64,000 nucleotides of DNA from DATKYQ01 sp964640665 (GCA_964640665.1 CAZXHT010000020.1:12088-76087); one strand, 5' to 3'. Counted from the first letter of the stretch, positions 1 through 8,817 are shown. The notes: generated from the letters alone by a model not told the origin. Translations and numbers: made by a program.

Positions 1-816
1 TTCCTTAGCCGGCACCTGGATGCCGGAAACGCGGTGCTTACAGCCTACCTGCGCATCCAGAAGGAGAGCGAACATGCACCCGCCGAGGAGTCTATTGGGC
101 ACATGCGGCGCCTGCTCGATGAGCACCCCGACTTTTCGCTGCAGCCTGACGGCCTGTACTGGGTGGCGACCCTGCTGGCCCGCCAGGGCCGCAAGGACGA
201 GGCAAGAAAATGCTTGCTGCATATCGCGCATGATTACTCCGAAAAGCGCATGGCCGGACGGGCGCTTATAGAGCTGGCCAACATGGAGATCGGCCGCGGC
301 AATCTGGATGCGGCCGGGCGGGCCTTCGAAGAGCTGGGCCGCTTGCCGGGAAGAGACTGGGACTCTGCGGTGCAGGAAGGCATGATGAGACTTTCGCACC
401 TGCGCAGGATTCGCTGGATAGAGATCGCTGCGGCGCTTGTCTGGCTGGCAGCCGCTGCCTGGCTCTGGCTGGCGCTCGGGATGGGACTGCGCGCCGGCAG
501 CATCGCGCCGAGACAACTGCGCATGCCGCCTGTTGAGGTGATTGTCTACCTGGTGGTGATGGCGGGCCTGGTCGTCTGGGCCATAAGCGGTACCAAGCAG
601 ACCAGCCAGGCACTGCTGTGGATGGCCGGGTTGTTTACCTTGCTGCTTTTGCCCAACGGATGGTTGATGCGGGCCAAGTCCCCGCGCCCGGGTGTCTTGG
701 TGTTGAGGCTTTGTGGTCTTGGCATGGCCGCTTGCGCGGCCATCGTGACTTCAATCTGGTTGGCCGGAATGGCCGATCAGGTGGTGCACACACTTCAGTT
801 TGGTATCGGCGGATAG
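1..816 (+). CDS. TPR-like membrane protein, 5' end outside window
   Basis: The reading frame is open from base 1, so the gene almost certainly begins before the window; the first in-frame start codon seen is at 34. The N-terminal part has helical TPR-like repeats (leader DEHPDF, then LLARQGRKDEARKCLL and ALIELANMEIGRGNLDAAGRAFEELGR-type helices). The C-terminal half carries about four hydrophobic segments (around residues 135-155, 170-185, 195-212 and 225-245), so it is a membrane protein with a cytoplasmic or periplasmic TPR head. It lies 20 bases before a small membrane protein and a radical SAM gene on the same strand, and may share their transcript. The function is not recognised. Confidence 0.7.
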   Translation, partial: FLSRHLDAGNAVLTAYLRIQKESEHAPAEESIGHMRRLLDEHPDFSLQPDGLYWVATLLARQGRKDEARKCLLHIAHDYSEKRMAGRALIELANMEIGRGNLDAAGRAFEELGRLPGRDWDSAVQEGMMRLSHLRRIRWIEIAAALVWLAAAAWLWLALGMGLRAGSIAPRQLRMPPVEVIVYLVVMAGLVVWAISGTKQTSQALLWMAGLFTLLLLPNGWLMRAKSPRPGVLVLRLCGLGMAACAAIVTSIWLAGMADQVVHTLQFGIGG

Positions 817-835
817 CGCCGGACAGGGAAAAGAC

Positions 836-1036
836 ATGCGACTGAGTATCTTCTCGAAAAGAGGCAAAGTCATCTCGGTCAGACCGGGATCCAATCCTAA
901 TTCAAGTTCGCTCGGTGTCGATGTCACCTGGTTGCTGGCCAGCGGGGCTTTCGCCGGCTTGCTGACCCTGTTTGGCGGAACGCTTGTCCGTTGGGCGCTG
1001 CGCCGTCGCAAGGGCAAGAATGATAATCGGGCTTGA
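836..1036 (+). CDS. 66-aa membrane miniprotein upstream of radical SAM gene
   Basis: A short gene with ATG at 836, preceded by an AGGGAAAA-type ribosome site. The product starts with a basic Ser/Pro/Asn-rich stretch (MRLSIFSKRGK, then PGSNPNSSSLG), has one membrane helix (about residues 30-52) and ends in a strongly basic RRRKGKNDNRA tail. Third-codon positions are GC-rich, as in real genes here. It sits between the TPR membrane gene (20 bases) and the radical SAM/SPASM gene (24 bases). It could be a small membrane partner or, less certainly, the peptide substrate of that enzyme. I recognise no family. Confidence 0.6.
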   Translation: MRLSIFSKRGKVISVRPGSNPNSSSLGVDVTWLLASGAFAGLLTLFGGTLVRWALRRRKGKNDNRA

Positions 1037-1060
1037 GCGCCTCTTGCCGGGGTCTGCGCG

Positions 1061-2257
1061 ATGGGTCGCCTGATCGAGATCCAGCCCGTTCCCGGCAGCG
1101 GCAAGCTCGTGCGGGCAGAGCCTTTCGGCGGCACGCTGGCCTTTCGCAGGCCGGAGATGGTCGTGCTGGTCGACCACGACTTTCTCTCGTCGGTCGGCCT
1201 GCGGATGGGCACTGATAAACCGCAGGCGGCCGGCCCCGATCTCCTTCTGGATCCCGTGGCTCCCTTCGAGGCCCACCTGACTGTGGCGCATGGGTGCGAC
1301 GCCGGATGCCGCGGCTGCTACATCGACTCGGATGCGCAAGATCCGGGCCAGGTCGACCTCGAGCTGTGGCGCGGGGTGCTTGCGAAACTGGCCGAGTTGG
1401 GCGTCTACCACGTCGCCCTGGGCGCCGGCGAGTCGACGCCGCTCGAGAGCCTGATCGCCTTGGCGCATACGGCCAGGGATCTGGGCCTGACGCCCAACCT
1501 CTCGACCGCCGGGCGACACCTGACACCGCGCCTGGCGCGCAAGCTTTCCGTCTTCGGGCGCGTGCATCTCAGCCTTGACGGCGCGGCCGGGGCAGCCGGC
1601 AGCGTGCGCGGCCGGGATGATTTTTCATCCTCCCTTATGGCGCTCGAGATCCTGCGCGCCTATCACGACCGGGTCGGTGTGAACTGCGTGGTGGCCAGGA
1701 CAAACTGCGACGAACTGGAGCCTCTTTTCCGCCTGCTGGCCGGGCACAAGGTCCGCAATGTTGAGCTGCTGCGATTTAAACCGGCGGGCAGGGGCGCGCG
1801 CATCTTCGACCAGATGGCAATGACAGCCGAGCAGGGCGAGAGTTTCATAGGCCGGGTATTGCGCCTGGGCCGACGTTACCGTCTGCGGCTGAGGCTGGAC
1901 TGTTCATTCACACCCATGGTTTGCGCGGCGGGCATTTCTCCCAAGCGCCTTTCACGCCTGGGTCTGGCCGGTTGCGTTGGCGGAAGCTGGCTGGTATCGG
2001 TAGACTGGCGCGGCCGCTTGAGCGGCTGCAGCTTCGACTACGAAAACGGACGGGCCTCATATCGAGATCTGGGACGATCCGGCGTCTTCGATCATTACCT
2101 CAACTGGACCAAACAGGCCCCGGAGCCGTGCGCGTCTTGCGACTATCTTTCAATCTGTCGCGGCGGCTGCCACGTGGTGGCGCGCCACGTGAGCGGAAGC
2201 TTCTTTGCAGCGGACCCCGGGTGTCCCCTGGTGAAAAAATGGCAGGGGCGCTCCTGA
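1061..2257 (+). CDS. radical SAM/SPASM domain protein
   Basis: 398-aa radical SAM enzyme. The cluster-binding triad is CDAGCRGCYID (C79, C83, C86), followed by the usual GAGEST glycine-rich strand. The C-terminal half is Cys-rich and of SPASM type, with cysteines in MVCAAG, GCVGG, SGCSFD, CASCDYLSICRGGC and DPGCP, which would hold auxiliary iron-sulfur clusters. Such proteins typically modify peptides or proteins (AlbA, PqqE and anaerobic sulfatase-maturase relatives). An extra N-terminal region of about 75 residues precedes the core. The substrate is unknown; the neighbouring 66-aa protein is the closest candidate. The gene is convergent with the PilZ-receiver gene. Confidence 0.85.
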   Translation: MGRLIEIQPVPGSGKLVRAEPFGGTLAFRRPEMVVLVDHDFLSSVGLRMGTDKPQAAGPDLLLDPVAPFEAHLTVAHGCDAGCRGCYIDSDAQDPGQVDLELWRGVLAKLAELGVYHVALGAGESTPLESLIALAHTARDLGLTPNLSTAGRHLTPRLARKLSVFGRVHLSLDGAAGAAGSVRGRDDFSSSLMALEILRAYHDRVGVNCVVARTNCDELEPLFRLLAGHKVRNVELLRFKPAGRGARIFDQMAMTAEQGESFIGRVLRLGRRYRLRLRLDCSFTPMVCAAGISPKRLSRLGLAGCVGGSWLVSVDWRGRLSGCSFDYENGRASYRDLGRSGVFDHYLNWTKQAPEPCASCDYLSICRGGCHVVARHVSGSFFAADPGCPLVKKWQGRS

Positions 2258-2288
2258 GATCGAGCCTTCGCACGTGCTTTTAGATATT

Positions 2289-3077
2289 TTATTGTTTGGG
2301 AGTGTGACCGGAGGCCATCAGTATCTCGACGGTGTCCACCAGTTCCTTGAGCTTGATTGGCTTCGAGAGAAAAATATCCGCGCCATTTTTCAAGGCCTGG
2401 TCGCGGTCCTCGTCACCACCGCAACTGACGACGACTATGGGGATGTCCTTCAACTGCGGGTCTTTCCTGACGTGCTGGATTACTTGATTGCCGTCCATGA
2501 TCGGCATGTAGAGATCGATGACCAGCAGGTGGCATTTTTGCTTTTGCAGCAGGTCCCATGCCTCCCGACCGTTGTCGGCCTCGATGACCTCGAGCCTGGC
2601 GCCGTGCAGTTTTTTACTATGCGTCATCTTCTGGATGCCGTAGCGGAACATGTCACGCACGACGACGTTGTCCTCGACCAGTAGAACCCTGAAGACGGTC
2701 TCGCCGCTGCTCTCCTCACGAGTCGGCTGAGACTTTCCGATTCTGGTAACCAGTGTGGCGAGTTGCCCCTCTCCCAACGACTCGGGCAGGAACTGAACGC
2801 CTATTCCGGGCCGTTCCTCACCGTCGGGTGATTGGCGGCACCACTTCACCTCGCCCTTGATAGCGATCGGATCGAGCAGCCCGGGGAAGGAGACCTCGAA
2901 CTCGACCATCGAGCCGAGTTCAAAGCTTTCCTCGGTCGCGATGAACAGGCCGCCCTTCGAGATGTTTTCGGTGTAGTCCGCCAGAAAGTCATTAGCCCGT
3001 TTGTAGCGCACCTTGAGCATCAATGGCGAACGATCGAATATGCGTTTTTCGACGCCGTCTTGCCTGTCATCCGCCAT
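2289..3077 (-). CDS. PilZ domain-response regulator receiver protein
   Basis: 262 aa. Residues about 10-115 form a PilZ domain of the kind common in myxobacteria (KRIFDRSPLMLKVRY, NISKGGLFI, GIGVQF), which often binds cyclic-di-GMP. Residues about 128-255 form a CheY-like receiver, with the acidic pair in LLVEDN, the phospho-acceptor Asp in VIDLYMPIMDG and the conserved Lys in FLSKPI. There is no DNA-binding output domain, so it likely acts by protein contact. The start is supported by an AGAGGTG site before ATG at 3077. It is divergent from the nuoJ operon, with about 160 bases between them. Confidence 0.88.
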   Translation of the reverse strand: MADDRQDGVEKRIFDRSPLMLKVRYKRANDFLADYTENISKGGLFIATEESFELGSMVEFEVSFPGLLDPIAIKGEVKWCRQSPDGEERPGIGVQFLPESLGEGQLATLVTRIGKSQPTREESSGETVFRVLLVEDNVVVRDMFRYGIQKMTHSKKLHGARLEVIEADNGREAWDLLQKQKCHLLVIDLYMPIMDGNQVIQHVRKDPQLKDIPIVVVSCGGDEDRDQALKNGADIFLSKPIKLKELVDTVEILMASGHTPKQ

Positions 3078-3180
3078 CTATGATGCACCTCTCATGGAAA
3101 TGGCTACCGCTCAGCCAAACGAGAATACTTTCCGCCAGGATGCATTGTCAAGAACCGCTCGTTGGCGGCCGAAGCAACTC

Positions 3181-3209
3181 TTGACATGGCCTTGAAACCC
3201 GTAAACGAT
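3181..3209 (+). promoter_or_regulatory. candidate sigma-70 promoter for nuoJKLMN
   Basis: TTGACA at 3181-3186 is a perfect -35 box. With a 17-base spacer the -10 would be AACGAT at 3204-3209, a moderate match. It lies 30 bases before the nuoJ start in the divergent gap. Inferred only. Confidence 0.4.
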
Positions 3210-3240
3210 CCCCCAGTCGACATTCCGGGAGCGAAGGCTG

Positions 3241-3744
3241 ATGGGTCCTATTATTTTCTGGTTGCTGGGTGGCATATCGTTGGCCGCTGCCTTCCTGGCC
3301 GTTGCTCATCGCCGCCCCCAGCGCAGCACGCAGGGTCTGGTGGCCTTGATGATGACCAATGCCGTGATCCTCTTCCTGCTGCATGCGCCTCTTCTGGCCG
3401 TGGAACTCCTGGTCGTTACGATCGGGGCGGTGCTGGTAGTCTGGATGGTGCTGGTTCGTCCGGGCAGGCAGAAGTTGGGCGCACCGGGAAGGACACGTTA
3501 CAACGTCACCAAGTTCATCGCCTTCTTCGTGGCCCTGTGGCTGTTCGGGGTCATCGTACTGGCAATCTTCACAACGGTGCAACCGACAGCAGAGATCCCG
3601 GCGGGCCGGGTCGCCACGGGCGGCTTCGGCGCCGTCATATCGGTTTTTCTTCTGGGAGTTGCCGCGGCCACGGCGTCGGTGGTCGTGATGGTGCAACGTC
3701 GCGATGCCGGACGGGCAGATGACGGCCGGGGAGAAAGCGATTGA
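3241..3744 (+). CDS. nuoJ: NADH dehydrogenase-like subunit J
   Basis: 167-aa protein with five predicted membrane helices and the NuoJ layout: the stretch LLAVELLVVTIGAVLVVWMV matches the usual ILVYAGAVMVLF helix (TM3). NuoJ forms part of the ion path between the quinone site and the antiporter-like subunits of complex I. The conserved TM3 tyrosine of NuoJ is replaced here by Val/Thr (LLVVTIG). The stop codon TGA (3742-3744) overlaps the TTG start of nuoK, giving translational coupling. ATG at 3241 follows a GGGAGCGAAGG site. It is the first gene of an orphan JKLMN operon with no nuoA-I beside it. Confidence 0.72.
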   Translation: MGPIIFWLLGGISLAAAFLAVAHRRPQRSTQGLVALMMTNAVILFLLHAPLLAVELLVVTIGAVLVVWMVLVRPGRQKLGAPGRTRYNVTKFIAFFVALWLFGVIVLAIFTTVQPTAEIPAGRVATGGFGAVISVFLLGVAAATASVVVMVQRRDAGRADDGRGESD

Positions 3745-4040
3745 TTCCCACCGAACACGTCTTGTTGTTGGCGCTTCTGCAGTTCACCCTGGGGCTTCTG
3801 GGAGTTCTTCTGCGCCGGGCGGCGCTGGTCGTCCTGGTTTCCGCGGTGATCATGTTGAACGGCGTCCTGCTGGCATTCTTCGCGGCGACGGCCCACACCG
3901 GTTCGAGTACCCAGTCCGAGGGAGTGGCCGTGCTGGCACTCGTGCTCACGGCCGCCTTGAGCGGCGCCGCTGTTATCTATGCTTTTTTTCGTTTTCGCAG
4001 GACGGTATGCGTCGATGAGTACGACAGGATGAAGCACTGA
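3741..4040 (+). CDS. nuoK: NADH dehydrogenase-like subunit K, both key Glu missing
   Basis: 99 aa with three membrane helices and clear NuoK order: IPTEHVLLLALLQFTLGLLG, RR, then LVSAVIMLNGVLLAF. TTG start overlaps the nuoJ stop; its TGA overlaps the nuoL ATG. In NuoK of complex I two membrane glutamates (E36 and E72 in E. coli numbering) carry protons. Here the first is Val (LVSAVIMLN against the usual L-x-G-L-E-I-M-L-N), at exactly position 36. The third helix (VLTAALSGAAV) has no acidic residue where the second Glu should be. The gene is otherwise intact, so this is a diverged rather than a broken copy. Confidence 0.75.
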   Translation: MIPTEHVLLLALLQFTLGLLGVLLRRAALVVLVSAVIMLNGVLLAFFAATAHTGSSTQSEGVAVLALVLTAALSGAAVIYAFFRFRRTVCVDEYDRMKH

Positions 4041-5815
4041 TGGACCTTTGCGGAAACCTGGCCAGGGCGCACCTGTTGTTGTGGATTGTTCCGGTGCTAT
4101 GCGCCGTTCTCATCTCGGCACTGGGAAAGCGGCTCTCCCACCGGACGCTTGCCGGTCTGTCGCTTGCCGGGGCCGTGCTGCCCCTGGTCCAGTCCGCGGC
4201 GGCGGCGATCTTTTTCCTGTGGGGACAGCAAAGTGGAAATCTCGGCCGGGTGGAAATCGGCTTGCTCACCCGCGATCCCTTTTCACTCGTTTTCGAGTTG
4301 ACGCCGCTCGGCGCCTGGGCCATGTTGCTTTGCTCAACGCTTGTTCTCGCGGCACAGGTGCACGCGATTGGATCCGTGGCCCGACTGGTCGGGCGCCATC
4401 GTTACCAGGCCCTGGTGCTGACTGTCGGGGCCGCCGGGGGAGTTCTGTTCACCTCGGCCTCGATGGTCACGCTGCTTTTCGGCTGGGAGAGCCTGGCGCT
4501 GGCATCTGCTTTCTTGGCCGGTTTCTGGGAATCAGAGCAAGGCGGCGGGCGCACCGGCATGCGCTGGTTGTTGTTCCAGAGGGTTTCCGGGGTGCTACTG
4601 CTCCTGGGCAGCCTGGCTCTGCAACTCGACGTCGCCCTGGCCGCGATCTTCGTGGCGGCCTCGGCCTTCGTCCGCCTGGGACAACTTCCCTTCCACGGCT
4701 GGATACCCGACAGCTCCCGGGCGCCGTCTTCGGCGATGGTCCTGCTTCACGGAGTGGCTTCGCTTATAGCGGGGGTCTTCGTGCTGGATCGTATCTGGCC
4801 GCTTTTTGCGCATATCGAACACATGCAGGTGTTAACCGGCATTATCGGAGCGTCCGGAGTCGGGCTGGGCATTCTGGCCGGACTGCAGCAACATCGGCCT
4901 CAAAAGACACTCGGCTGGCTGTTCTTGCTCAGCGGCGGGTTTTGCCTGATAGGTTACTCGGTAGGCGACCCCGTAGCGTCGCGCATGCTGGTGTCGGGCA
5001 ACGTGCTCGTGCTGGGGGGGCTCGTCCTGGCCGTCGGGGCGTTCGCGGGCCCGCTTTACGAGATCGAGTTCAACCTTGGCGTAGCCAAGAGCCCATACAC
5101 ACGCAAGGCCTATCTGATCCTGGTGGCCGCTCTGGCACTGCCGCCCTCGATGAATTTCGTGGCTCTCGGCAGGCTGTGCGGCTCGGCGCCGCCGGGCACA
5201 ATCGGCCTGCTGATCAGGATACTGGTTTGCCTGGCGATGCTGGCCTGCGGCTGGATTCTCAGGCGCGTCTATTCAGGGCTGACTTCAGAATACCCGGATG
5301 GCAAAAAGAAGGCCGGCAGATGGGCCAGCGCGGCCCCGGCCGGTCTGGGAGTCATGGCTTTTGTTTTGGGGCTGGCCGCGTTTTTCTCGCACCGCGCCAG
5401 TGAGTATCTCTACGGCGGCTCGATCGGATTTTCCTGGGCGTTGGGAGCCGCAGCGGCGCTTCTGGCCGGTTGGCTGCTGGGCACGGCCGTGGCCGTCAGC
5501 GGGCGCGCACGCGCTCAGCGCTGGACGGGTCGCCTGACGAGATCGCAGTTGATCATGGATAAAATCGCCGGCACCGGCCTGGGTGTGGGCGAGATGGTAG
5601 TGCGTCTGCCGGTTATTGTCTTGCGGGCGCTAGGAGTCGTTTTTTGGCGCGGCATCGGGGACTTCATCATCGATACTCTCGTCATCGGTACGACGGTGAG
5701 AACGATCGAGGGCATCGGGACCGCCATGCGTTACATTCAGAACGGGCGGGTACAGCGCTACATGTTTGTCCTGGTGCTGGCAACCCTGTTGCTGGTGTTG
5801 GCCATGCTGAGGTGA
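4040..5815 (+). CDS. nuoL: NADH dehydrogenase-like antiporter subunit L
   Basis: 591 aa, about 14-16 membrane helices, ending in a long amphipathic helix and a last membrane helix as in NuoL. Recognisable family blocks are LLFGWESLALASAFLAGF (E150 kept, equal to the TM5 Glu), QLPFHGWIPDSSRAPSSAM and VLLHGVASLIAGV (H237). Changes: the TM7 lysine before QLP is Arg (R212). The usual H-x-x-x-H-A-x-x-K motif is absent, replaced by MLVSGNVLVLGG, and no F-x-S-K-D-E block is seen before TM12. The start ATG overlaps the nuoK stop (TGATG). The protein is probably membrane-bound and part of a complex with J, K, M and N. Confidence 0.78.
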   Translation: MDLCGNLARAHLLLWIVPVLCAVLISALGKRLSHRTLAGLSLAGAVLPLVQSAAAAIFFLWGQQSGNLGRVEIGLLTRDPFSLVFELTPLGAWAMLLCSTLVLAAQVHAIGSVARLVGRHRYQALVLTVGAAGGVLFTSASMVTLLFGWESLALASAFLAGFWESEQGGGRTGMRWLLFQRVSGVLLLLGSLALQLDVALAAIFVAASAFVRLGQLPFHGWIPDSSRAPSSAMVLLHGVASLIAGVFVLDRIWPLFAHIEHMQVLTGIIGASGVGLGILAGLQQHRPQKTLGWLFLLSGGFCLIGYSVGDPVASRMLVSGNVLVLGGLVLAVGAFAGPLYEIEFNLGVAKSPYTRKAYLILVAALALPPSMNFVALGRLCGSAPPGTIGLLIRILVCLAMLACGWILRRVYSGLTSEYPDGKKKAGRWASAAPAGLGVMAFVLGLAAFFSHRASEYLYGGSIGFSWALGAAAALLAGWLLGTAVAVSGRARAQRWTGRLTRSQLIMDKIAGTGLGVGEMVVRLPVIVLRALGVVFWRGIGDFIIDTLVIGTTVRTIEGIGTAMRYIQNGRVQRYMFVLVLATLLLVLAMLR

Positions 5816-5818
5816 CGG

Positions 5819-7309
5819 GTGAGCACGATTGCCGACATGTTGTTGCTGGCCCTGCCGCTCACTCCGGCCACGGGGGCCCTTATTGCCGGCCTGTGTCCGC
5901 GCCGGGCGGTCAAGACGGTGTGTTTCCTGGGCTGGGGCTTTTCTATCGCCACCCTGGCTGCCTGGATCCTGCTGCGGGTGATTCTTCCCGCTGCGGACAA
6001 TGACTTGATGGTGTCGTTGTCTTTACCCTGGGTTCCCAGCCTCGGTATCGGCCTGCATTTCGGCCTCGACCAGATGGGAATGATGCTGGCGGGCCTGGTC
6101 GTGTTCGTGGGCGTGGTTGCAATGATCGCCACCTGGCCGGCACAGCCGGATATGAACCGTTCTCACGTCGTGTTCTTGTTGCTGGCCGAGGCGGGCATGC
6201 TGGGGGTAGTGACGGCCTGGGATCTGATCCTGTTCATTGCCTTCTGGGAAGTAACGCTGGTGCCTTTCTTTTTCCTGATGGGCCGCGGTTCGACCCGGGG
6301 CGGCGTCAGCTCCGCCACGCGCTTCTTCATTACCTCGGTGACCTCGAGCGTGCTGATGTGGGTGGGGGTTCTGCTGGTGGTCAAGGCCGCAGGTCCACCG
6401 CGCACGTTCGATCTGCTCGAGTTGGGTCGCCGCCTTGGAATATCCGGATTACCTGCCGGCATGTGGCTTCTGCTGCCGGCTTTCCTGGTTCGCATGGCCG
6501 TCGTGCCGTTGCACACCTGGTTCCCGGTGGCCGCGGCAGAAGTCCCGGCGGCGGCCGGGATCCTGTTGGCGGGCGGCGTCCTGCCTCTCGGCGGCTACGG
6601 ATTGGCGCAGGTATTCGAGAGACTCTGCGCTCACGGCGGCTGCGGAATGAGCGCCTGGCTGACCTGGATCGGAGTGCTGACCGCGCTGGGCGGCGGAGTG
6701 GCTTCGATAGTTCAACGGGACATCAAGCGCCTGCTGGCCTATGTCTGCCTGGCGCAGATCGGGTTGGCATTGGTCGGCCTGTCTTTTCCCGGGCGCGACT
6801 GGGTCGAGGGCGGTTCAATGATGCTGGTGGCCGCCGGCCTGGGAGGGGCATCGTTGTTTCTTTTTGCCGGGGTGATCTGCGAGGCCAGGGGCAGCCAGCG
6901 CATTACCGAGATCAGCGGATTGTGGCGCTCACACCCCTTCTTTGCCGGGATGGCTTTCGCGGGTGTCGCCTCGGCGGCGGCCATTCCCGGAACCTGCGGG
7001 TTCGTGGGAGCGGTGTTGGTGTTGCGTGAAACTTCCGTCGACCCGCTTCTGAGCTCGTTTCTGGCGGGTGCCATCCTGATCGTCGGCGCTTCGGTCGTCT
7101 GGGCCTACAGGCGAATCCTGGGAGGCACTCACCTGGCGGCGGTTTGGGCGAAGGGCCGCTGGCCGCGCAGGCGCCAGGTGGCCATACTGGCCCTGCTGAC
7201 GCTGGTAATAGTACTGACTGGTTTTCTGCCGGGACTGATCTCGCCACGCGCTTTCGGGCTGTCTGCCCAGGCGCCCAGGACTCAGGCCGCGATCCGAGGG
7301 GGAGAATAG
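5819..7309 (+). CDS. nuoM: NADH dehydrogenase-like antiporter subunit M
   Basis: 496 aa, about 14 membrane helices, GTG start 3 bases after nuoL. Typical NuoM motifs: LFIAFWEVTLVPFFFLMG (E144 retained), VVPLHTWFP, RDIKRLLAYVCLAQIGL and IPGTCGFVG. Differences from the family pattern: TM7 Lys is Arg (R225 in LVRMAVVPLH), TM8 Lys is Pro (P256 in GGVLPLGGYGL), the TM12 Glu of GFVGEF is Ala (GFVGAVLVL), and the His in the S-H-G-L helix is missing. In ordinary complex I these residues form the proton half-channels. The gene is full length, so the substitutions look inherited rather than the result of decay. Confidence 0.82.
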   Translation: MSTIADMLLLALPLTPATGALIAGLCPRRAVKTVCFLGWGFSIATLAAWILLRVILPAADNDLMVSLSLPWVPSLGIGLHFGLDQMGMMLAGLVVFVGVVAMIATWPAQPDMNRSHVVFLLLAEAGMLGVVTAWDLILFIAFWEVTLVPFFFLMGRGSTRGGVSSATRFFITSVTSSVLMWVGVLLVVKAAGPPRTFDLLELGRRLGISGLPAGMWLLLPAFLVRMAVVPLHTWFPVAAAEVPAAAGILLAGGVLPLGGYGLAQVFERLCAHGGCGMSAWLTWIGVLTALGGGVASIVQRDIKRLLAYVCLAQIGLALVGLSFPGRDWVEGGSMMLVAAGLGGASLFLFAGVICEARGSQRITEISGLWRSHPFFAGMAFAGVASAAAIPGTCGFVGAVLVLRETSVDPLLSSFLAGAILIVGASVVWAYRRILGGTHLAAVWAKGRWPRRRQVAILALLTLVIVLTGFLPGLISPRAFGLSAQAPRTQAAIRGGE

Positions 7310-7311
7310 CC

Positions 7312-8796
7312 ATGTCGGGCGCCTGGGGCGGATACCTTACGCTTGGCCTGGCATGGGTGCCGGGCATCTTGATAGCGGTCCTGGATGCGCGCTTCCCCCG
7401 CTCGCAGCGGCGACTTACTTACTTGGCCATGGCGGTGTTGGCGGGGGAGTGTTTTCAAAGCGCCTGGTTGTGGTCGAGCGAGCCGGGCGTCGTTTTCGCC
7501 GGGAGTGGACTGAGGCTGGACGGTTTTTCGATCTTCATCCAGAGCCTGGTTTTCCTCGGGGCCTTGTGCGCTCTTATGTTGGGAAACGGCAGGCAGGGCA
7601 AGATGCGGCCGGGATCGGTCGGGTTGATACTGCTGTCGACGACGGGCGCGGCCGTGCTGGCCATGGCCTGGGACCTGATCGGGGTGACGGCAGGTTTTAT
7701 CGGAGCACTGGTTCCGTTGTGGGGTCTTGCCGCGCTGCACTCGAATGGGCATGGGCGCGAGGGTGCCTTGAAGGGCATGTTGATGGGTTTGCTGGCAGCC
7801 GCTTTAATGGGCATGGGAGCCGCCTTCGTGCTGGCCCGGGTGGGGACGACCCATTTTCTCGGTATTCGTGTTTTCCTGCAGACGCACGCCTTGATCGGAT
7901 CCGATCCGCTGATGGTAGTGGCGCTGGCGCTGCTTCTGGCCGGCGCGGGCTGTCTGGTTGCAGCGGTTCCACTACACATGTGGTTCGTGGACGTGGTCGA
8001 GTCTCTTCCCGTACCAGGGGCGCTGGTACTGTCCGGGGGACTCATGGCTGCCGGGCTTGCCGCCGTGGGCAGGATGTTGTTGGTGGGATTCCTGCCGGCG
8101 TCCGAGTCGGGGCCCGGATACCTGAGTTGGACGTCCATCCTGCACGCCGCGGGTATCGCCGCCCTGGTTGCCTGCAACGCCCTGGCCCTGGTGCAGCCGC
8201 GCCTGAAGCGCATGATCGCTTACCTGGCGGCCGGACAGGGCGGCCTGGTGTTGGTGACGCTGGCCGCGGTGGGGAAGATCTCGACCGTGGATACCGACCT
8301 GGCCTGCAAGGCAACGGGCAGCATTCTCGTTTTCATAGCGGTCTACGCCGTTAACTGGATCGGATTGTTCGTAGCCGTGGCGGCGGTGGAGGGGCCGGAG
8401 GGGGAAGACCCGGGTATCGGCCGCCTGCAGGGGCTGGCCGGCGAACATCCCTGGCTGGCTGTGGCGGCGGGCCTGGCCCTGCTGTGCATGTCCGGCATGC
8501 CGCCCACGGCGGGATTCTTCTCGCGGCTCTACCTGCTCGAAGCCATGGTCGATGCGGGCTGGGTGGCGACGGCCGTCGTTGCCGCACTGAGCCTGGGCCT
8601 GGTGCTGGTGATGAGCCTGGGCCTGGTGGCCGCCATGGTGTTACGCCCGGCCAGGTCGGGAGCGGTGCTGAGGCTGTCTCCGAGTCTGACCCTGGTGGCC
8701 ATGCTCTCATCGCTTGCCATTCTTCTATTGGGAATCCTGCCCGGTGGAATTCTCGATCTGGCCGTAAGATCGGCCTCGGCCGGCATTTTTTTCTGA
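7312..8796 (+). CDS. nuoN: NADH dehydrogenase-like antiporter subunit N
   Basis: 494 aa with about 14 membrane helices; ATG at 7312 two bases after the nuoM stop. Family blocks: AAVPLHMWFVDVVESLPVPGA, PRLKRMIAYLAAGQGGLV and MSGMPPTAGFFSRLYLLEA, the last matching the GIPPTAGFIGKF block of NuoN. The TM7 and TM8 lysines are hydrophobic here (L215 region and SGGLMAAG), no TM5 Glu is found, and the TM12 Lys is Arg (R405). This is the last gene of the J-K-L-M-N run and is convergent with a PilZ gene. In standard complex I, N links the distal pump units to K and J. Confidence 0.78.
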   Translation: MSGAWGGYLTLGLAWVPGILIAVLDARFPRSQRRLTYLAMAVLAGECFQSAWLWSSEPGVVFAGSGLRLDGFSIFIQSLVFLGALCALMLGNGRQGKMRPGSVGLILLSTTGAAVLAMAWDLIGVTAGFIGALVPLWGLAALHSNGHGREGALKGMLMGLLAAALMGMGAAFVLARVGTTHFLGIRVFLQTHALIGSDPLMVVALALLLAGAGCLVAAVPLHMWFVDVVESLPVPGALVLSGGLMAAGLAAVGRMLLVGFLPASESGPGYLSWTSILHAAGIAALVACNALALVQPRLKRMIAYLAAGQGGLVLVTLAAVGKISTVDTDLACKATGSILVFIAVYAVNWIGLFVAVAAVEGPEGEDPGIGRLQGLAGEHPWLAVAAGLALLCMSGMPPTAGFFSRLYLLEAMVDAGWVATAVVAALSLGLVLVMSLGLVAAMVLRPARSGAVLRLSPSLTLVAMLSSLAILLLGILPGGILDLAVRSASAGIFF

Positions 8797-8817
8797 ACTG
8801 CTTAGGTGTTTCAGCCT

